Under the pieces are notes generated by a model. The model was not told where the DNA came from, searched no databases, and worked only from the letters and a program-made list of their open reading frames with translations. From the NCBI GenBank assembly GCA_028705545.1, contig JAQWDG010000076.1, positions 1-7,679 on the forward strand: a stretch of 7,679 nucleotides of DNA, written 5' to 3'. The DNA comes from Methanoregula sp. (GTDB taxonomy: Archaea; Halobacteriota; Methanomicrobia; Methanomicrobiales; Methanospirillaceae). This document shows positions 5,954-7,679 of this stretch, piece after piece (the first letter of the stretch is position 1; each line of letters starts with the position of its first letter). A program made the translations under genes and the position numbers.

Positions 5954-6349
5954 ATGAAACGAGTCCTCATTGTCGATGACGACACCGATATCCTCGGGCT
6001 CCTCCGACTGGAATTCGAGGATGAGGCCGGGTGCCGTGCAGATACGACAGACGATGTCAGGGCAGCTCTTGACCTCGCCCGCTCGCATGCCTACAACCTC
6101 ATCATTACCGACTGGAGGATGCCGGGGATGAACGGGACGGAATTTGTTGCCGCCCTGCGCCGGCAGGGCTGTACGTCTCCCATTGTTATTTACAGCGGGA
6201 AGGAGTGCGACGATGAGATCCAGACGGCACTCGATGCCGGTGCGGACAGGTATATCGGGCGGCGGGGAAATCCCGATCGGGAATTTCCGGAGTTAAAAGA
6301 ACTTTTATGGGATAAGGCGGGCCGTACAAATCCGCAGCAGACCCGATAA
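5954..6349 (+). CDS. Stand-alone response-regulator receiver (REC) protein
   Basis: The 131-residue product is a single receiver domain with no output domain. Visible active-site residues are the acidic pair D8/D9 ('VLIVDDDTD'), phosphoacceptor D53 ('NLIITDWRMPGMNG') and S81 ('IVIYSGKE'). The conserved Lys that normally follows 'GADRYI' by two positions is Arg103 here ('GADRYIGRRGNP'), an unusual change at a residue needed for the phosphorylation-driven switch. A 20-residue polar tail follows and is probably disordered. GGT lies three bases before the ATG, and a better GGTGA is about 12 bases away. It lies 109 bases after the sensor kinase on the same strand, the likely partner. Because the kinase carries its own DNA-binding domain, the receiver may act as a regulator of or phosphate sink for that kinase rather than as a transcription factor. 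That role is inference; the domain call is firm. Confidence 0.92.
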   Translation: MKRVLIVDDDTDILGLLRLEFEDEAGCRADTTDDVRAALDLARSHAYNLIITDWRMPGMNGTEFVAALRRQGCTSPIVIYSGKECDDEIQTALDAGADRYIGRRGNPDREFPELKELLWDKAGRTNPQQTR

Positions 6350-6384
6350 GAACCGAAAGGGTTTTGCCGGCGAATACGTATCCG

Positions 6385-6392
6385 TTTTTTTT
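6385..6392 (+). terminator. T-run terminator after the receiver gene
   Basis: Eight consecutive T, 35 bases after the receiver stop, preceded by GC-containing sequence. This is a typical archaeal termination signal for the rightward genes. No strong hairpin is evident in front of it. Confidence 0.5.
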
Positions 6393-6423
6393 CATGCACG
6401 ATGGAAAAAGACGCCATACTGTC

Positions 6424-6430
6424 ATAAAAA
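6424..6430 (+). promoter_or_regulatory. Weak TATA-like element before the PH-like protein gene (ATAAAAA)
   Basis: It follows the T-run terminator and precedes the ATG at 6487 by about 60 bases, so a start near 6450 would give a leader of about 35 bases containing GGAG (6472-6475). The match to the consensus is modest and other AT-rich sites lie nearby (6436-6446). Confidence 0.25.
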
Positions 6431-6486
6431 CACCTAAAAAGCATATCTCTACCAACAACAAATTGTGATCAGGAGCGGGCGTATTT

Positions 6487-7679
6487 ATGGCCGGACCATA
6501 TCTCAAGAGCGGCGAAACGATCGTCCTTACCACGGATCGGGTGCTTATCGGTGAGAAGGAGTACGATCTCATCCTCACGAGCCACCGCCTTGCCCTCGTG
6601 GACAGCGACCATGCCCGGGACCAGCCGCAGGTGATCCCGTTTGCCACTATCCTCTCGGTAAAAGGAGGAAAGACGCCGGCGCACGAACCGCTCATCACGC
6701 TGGTTCTCATCGATCCGGTCGGTGTCGAAGATTCGACCACTCTCGAAATGATCTTCTCCCAGCAGCCGTACGAGGACCGGAACAGGGAATGCGAGCTCTG
6801 GGTCAGGAAGCTTATCGAGCATATCGTATCCGATCGCCATGAGATTCCACAGGGAACCACCGTACAGCAGCCGGCAAAAACGCAGGTGAGAGGTCCCACG
6901 GTGCGGCGGTGGGTCGCACCCGACAAGCCCGGACCGCATACCACCGTGGGCCGGAATAACAGGAATAAATCGGAAGAGATCCTGTCTGCCCTCCAGAACA
7001 GTTCGTGGAATGAAGAAAAACCGGAGGGTCCCGGTTCATGGAACGAAGATTCTGCAGGGGAACCGGAAACCTGGGAAGAACCGGCTGGATCACGGGAACA
7101 GTCCGAAAATAATGTACTGAACGAAGAACCGGAAGCGCCGGTCAAAGAAGAGCCCAGTCCCTCCCCCGGGAACGATGAGGGGAAAACAGCACCAGAATCC
7201 GGGGAAGAGCCGGCCGGATCCCGGGAACAGTCCGAAAATAATCCGCTGCCTGAAGAAACCGGTGAACCGGTGCCGGAACCCAAAACAGAACAGTATGATG
7301 CTCCTCTGGAAGAGTCCGTGCAGGATACCGTAGCAGAAACCACAGTAACGGAAGAGGAACCGGTTGTTGAGGCAACAGTCCAGAACGAGATCCCCCCGAC
7401 TCCCGCAGACAAGGAAGCGGCACCGTTGCCGGCAGAGCCGAAATCTGCCGCTGCCGAATCCGCCCCACCGGTCCCTTCCCTTGACGACAAGCAGCGCCTG
7501 ATGGCAGAAGACGAACAGGCCCTGCTCGGGAAAGAACCGGAGGCCACGGTTCCACCGAAACCTGCTGCTGCACCCGCTGCCGAACCGGAAATACGATCCG
7601 GCCTGCCGGATACCGTGGTTTTCCCGGTTATTTCAGAGCACGCTGACAGCGGGGAAGCTTTGGAACAGAAAGAGAAAGA
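6487..7679 (+). CDS. PH-like-domain protein with a long acidic Pro/Glu-rich region (3' truncated)
   Basis: The frame is open from the ATG at 6487 to the right edge without a stop, giving 397 complete codons; the C-terminus is missing. Residues about 1-118 look like a PH-like (bPH/GRAM-type) fold: alternating short beta strands ('GETIVLTTDRVLI', 'YDLILTSHRLALVDSD', 'VIPFATILSVKGG', 'PLITLVLID', 'TLEMIFS') closed by a helix ('RECELWVRKLIEHIV'). From about 120 on the sequence is low-complexity, rich in Glu, Pro, Ala and Ser, and surely disordered. It contains two copies of a 13-residue unit, EEPAGSREQSENN, and SWNE-type motifs. An in-frame TGA at 6466 limits the start; GGAG lies 11 bases before the ATG. 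Similar N-termini occur, from memory, in Methanomicrobiales proteins with other C-terminal domains, so a further folded domain beyond the edge is likely. Function unknown; no signal peptide or membrane helix seen. Confidence 0.8.
   Translation, partial: MAGPYLKSGETIVLTTDRVLIGEKEYDLILTSHRLALVDSDHARDQPQVIPFATILSVKGGKTPAHEPLITLVLIDPVGVEDSTTLEMIFSQQPYEDRNRECELWVRKLIEHIVSDRHEIPQGTTVQQPAKTQVRGPTVRRWVAPDKPGPHTTVGRNNRNKSEEILSALQNSSWNEEKPEGPGSWNEDSAGEPETWEEPAGSREQSENNVLNEEPEAPVKEEPSPSPGNDEGKTAPESGEEPAGSREQSENNPLPEETGEPVPEPKTEQYDAPLEESVQDTVAETTVTEEEPVVEATVQNEIPPTPADKEAAPLPAEPKSAAAESAPPVPSLDDKQRLMAEDEQALLGKEPEATVPPKPAAAPAAEPEIRSGLPDTVVFPVISEHADSGEALEQKEK
7075..7113 (+). repeat. In-frame 39-bp repeat, copy 1 (encodes EEPAGSREQSENN)
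   Basis: This 39-base unit matches 7204-7242 at 36 of 39 positions, and the three differences are synonymous, so both copies encode the same 13 residues. The period is 129 bases (43 codons), in frame. It lies in the disordered region and suggests an internal duplication. Confidence 0.8.
7204..7242 (+). repeat. In-frame 39-bp repeat, copy 2 (encodes EEPAGSREQSENN)
   Basis: Second copy of the unit at 7075-7113. The flanking residues also keep an acidic Pro-rich character (NNVLNEEPE versus NNPLPEETGE), so the duplicated block may once have been longer and has since diverged. Confidence 0.8.

Noticed and set aside
6186..7547. 453-codon minus-strand frame, very Ser-rich
   Set aside because: It is the complement of the Glu/Pro/Gly-rich PH-like gene and runs into the receiver gene; Ser richness comes from reading GGA/GAA-type codons backwards.

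Overview
The window looks archaeal and most resembles a hydrogenotrophic methanogen of the Methanomicrobiales (Methanoregulaceae-like). This rests on GGTGA-type ribosome binding sites, TATA-type promoters, T-run terminators, GC-rich coding with AT-rich gaps, a winged-helix–PAS–histidine kinase with the 'NRNSVAKY' recognition helix I associate with this order, and a YaaH/AceTr acetate transporter. No similarity search was run, so all family calls are from motif reading. I saw no CRISPR array, tRNA, rRNA, insertion sequence or prophage gene.

Layout. Positions 1-626 carry no convincing gene; they hold an AT-rich segment, a 9-bp inverted repeat and a terminator hairpin facing the leftward genes. 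Positions 627-3600 hold five tightly packed leftward genes: two small proteins (55-57 aa each), a six-helix acetate/succinate transporter, a soluble PAS-containing methyl-accepting chemotaxis protein and CheW. Each junction overlaps or is separated by only a few bases, so this is very probably one translationally coupled operon. Positions 3601-3750 form a divergent promoter region with TATA elements and a perfect 13-bp tandem repeat. Positions 3751-5844 encode a 697-aa DNA-binding sensor histidine kinase (wHTH, about three PAS domains, kinase core), followed by a stand-alone receiver protein (5954-6349) with its own likely promoter. From 6487 to the right edge an open reading frame begins a PH-like-domain protein with a long acidic, Pro/Glu-rich tail; it is cut by the window edge.

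How the parts may work together (inference). The transporter imports acetate, which hydrogenotrophic methanogens need as a carbon source. The cytoplasmic receptor and CheW would pass a signal to a CheA encoded elsewhere. Co-transcription suggests that acetate supply, or the metabolic state around it, is a chemosensory input. The divergent DNA-binding kinase is the natural candidate regulator and the tandem repeat its candidate operator. The kinase has lost key ATP-binding residues and the receiver has Arg in place of the conserved Lys, so this pair may signal in a non-standard way.
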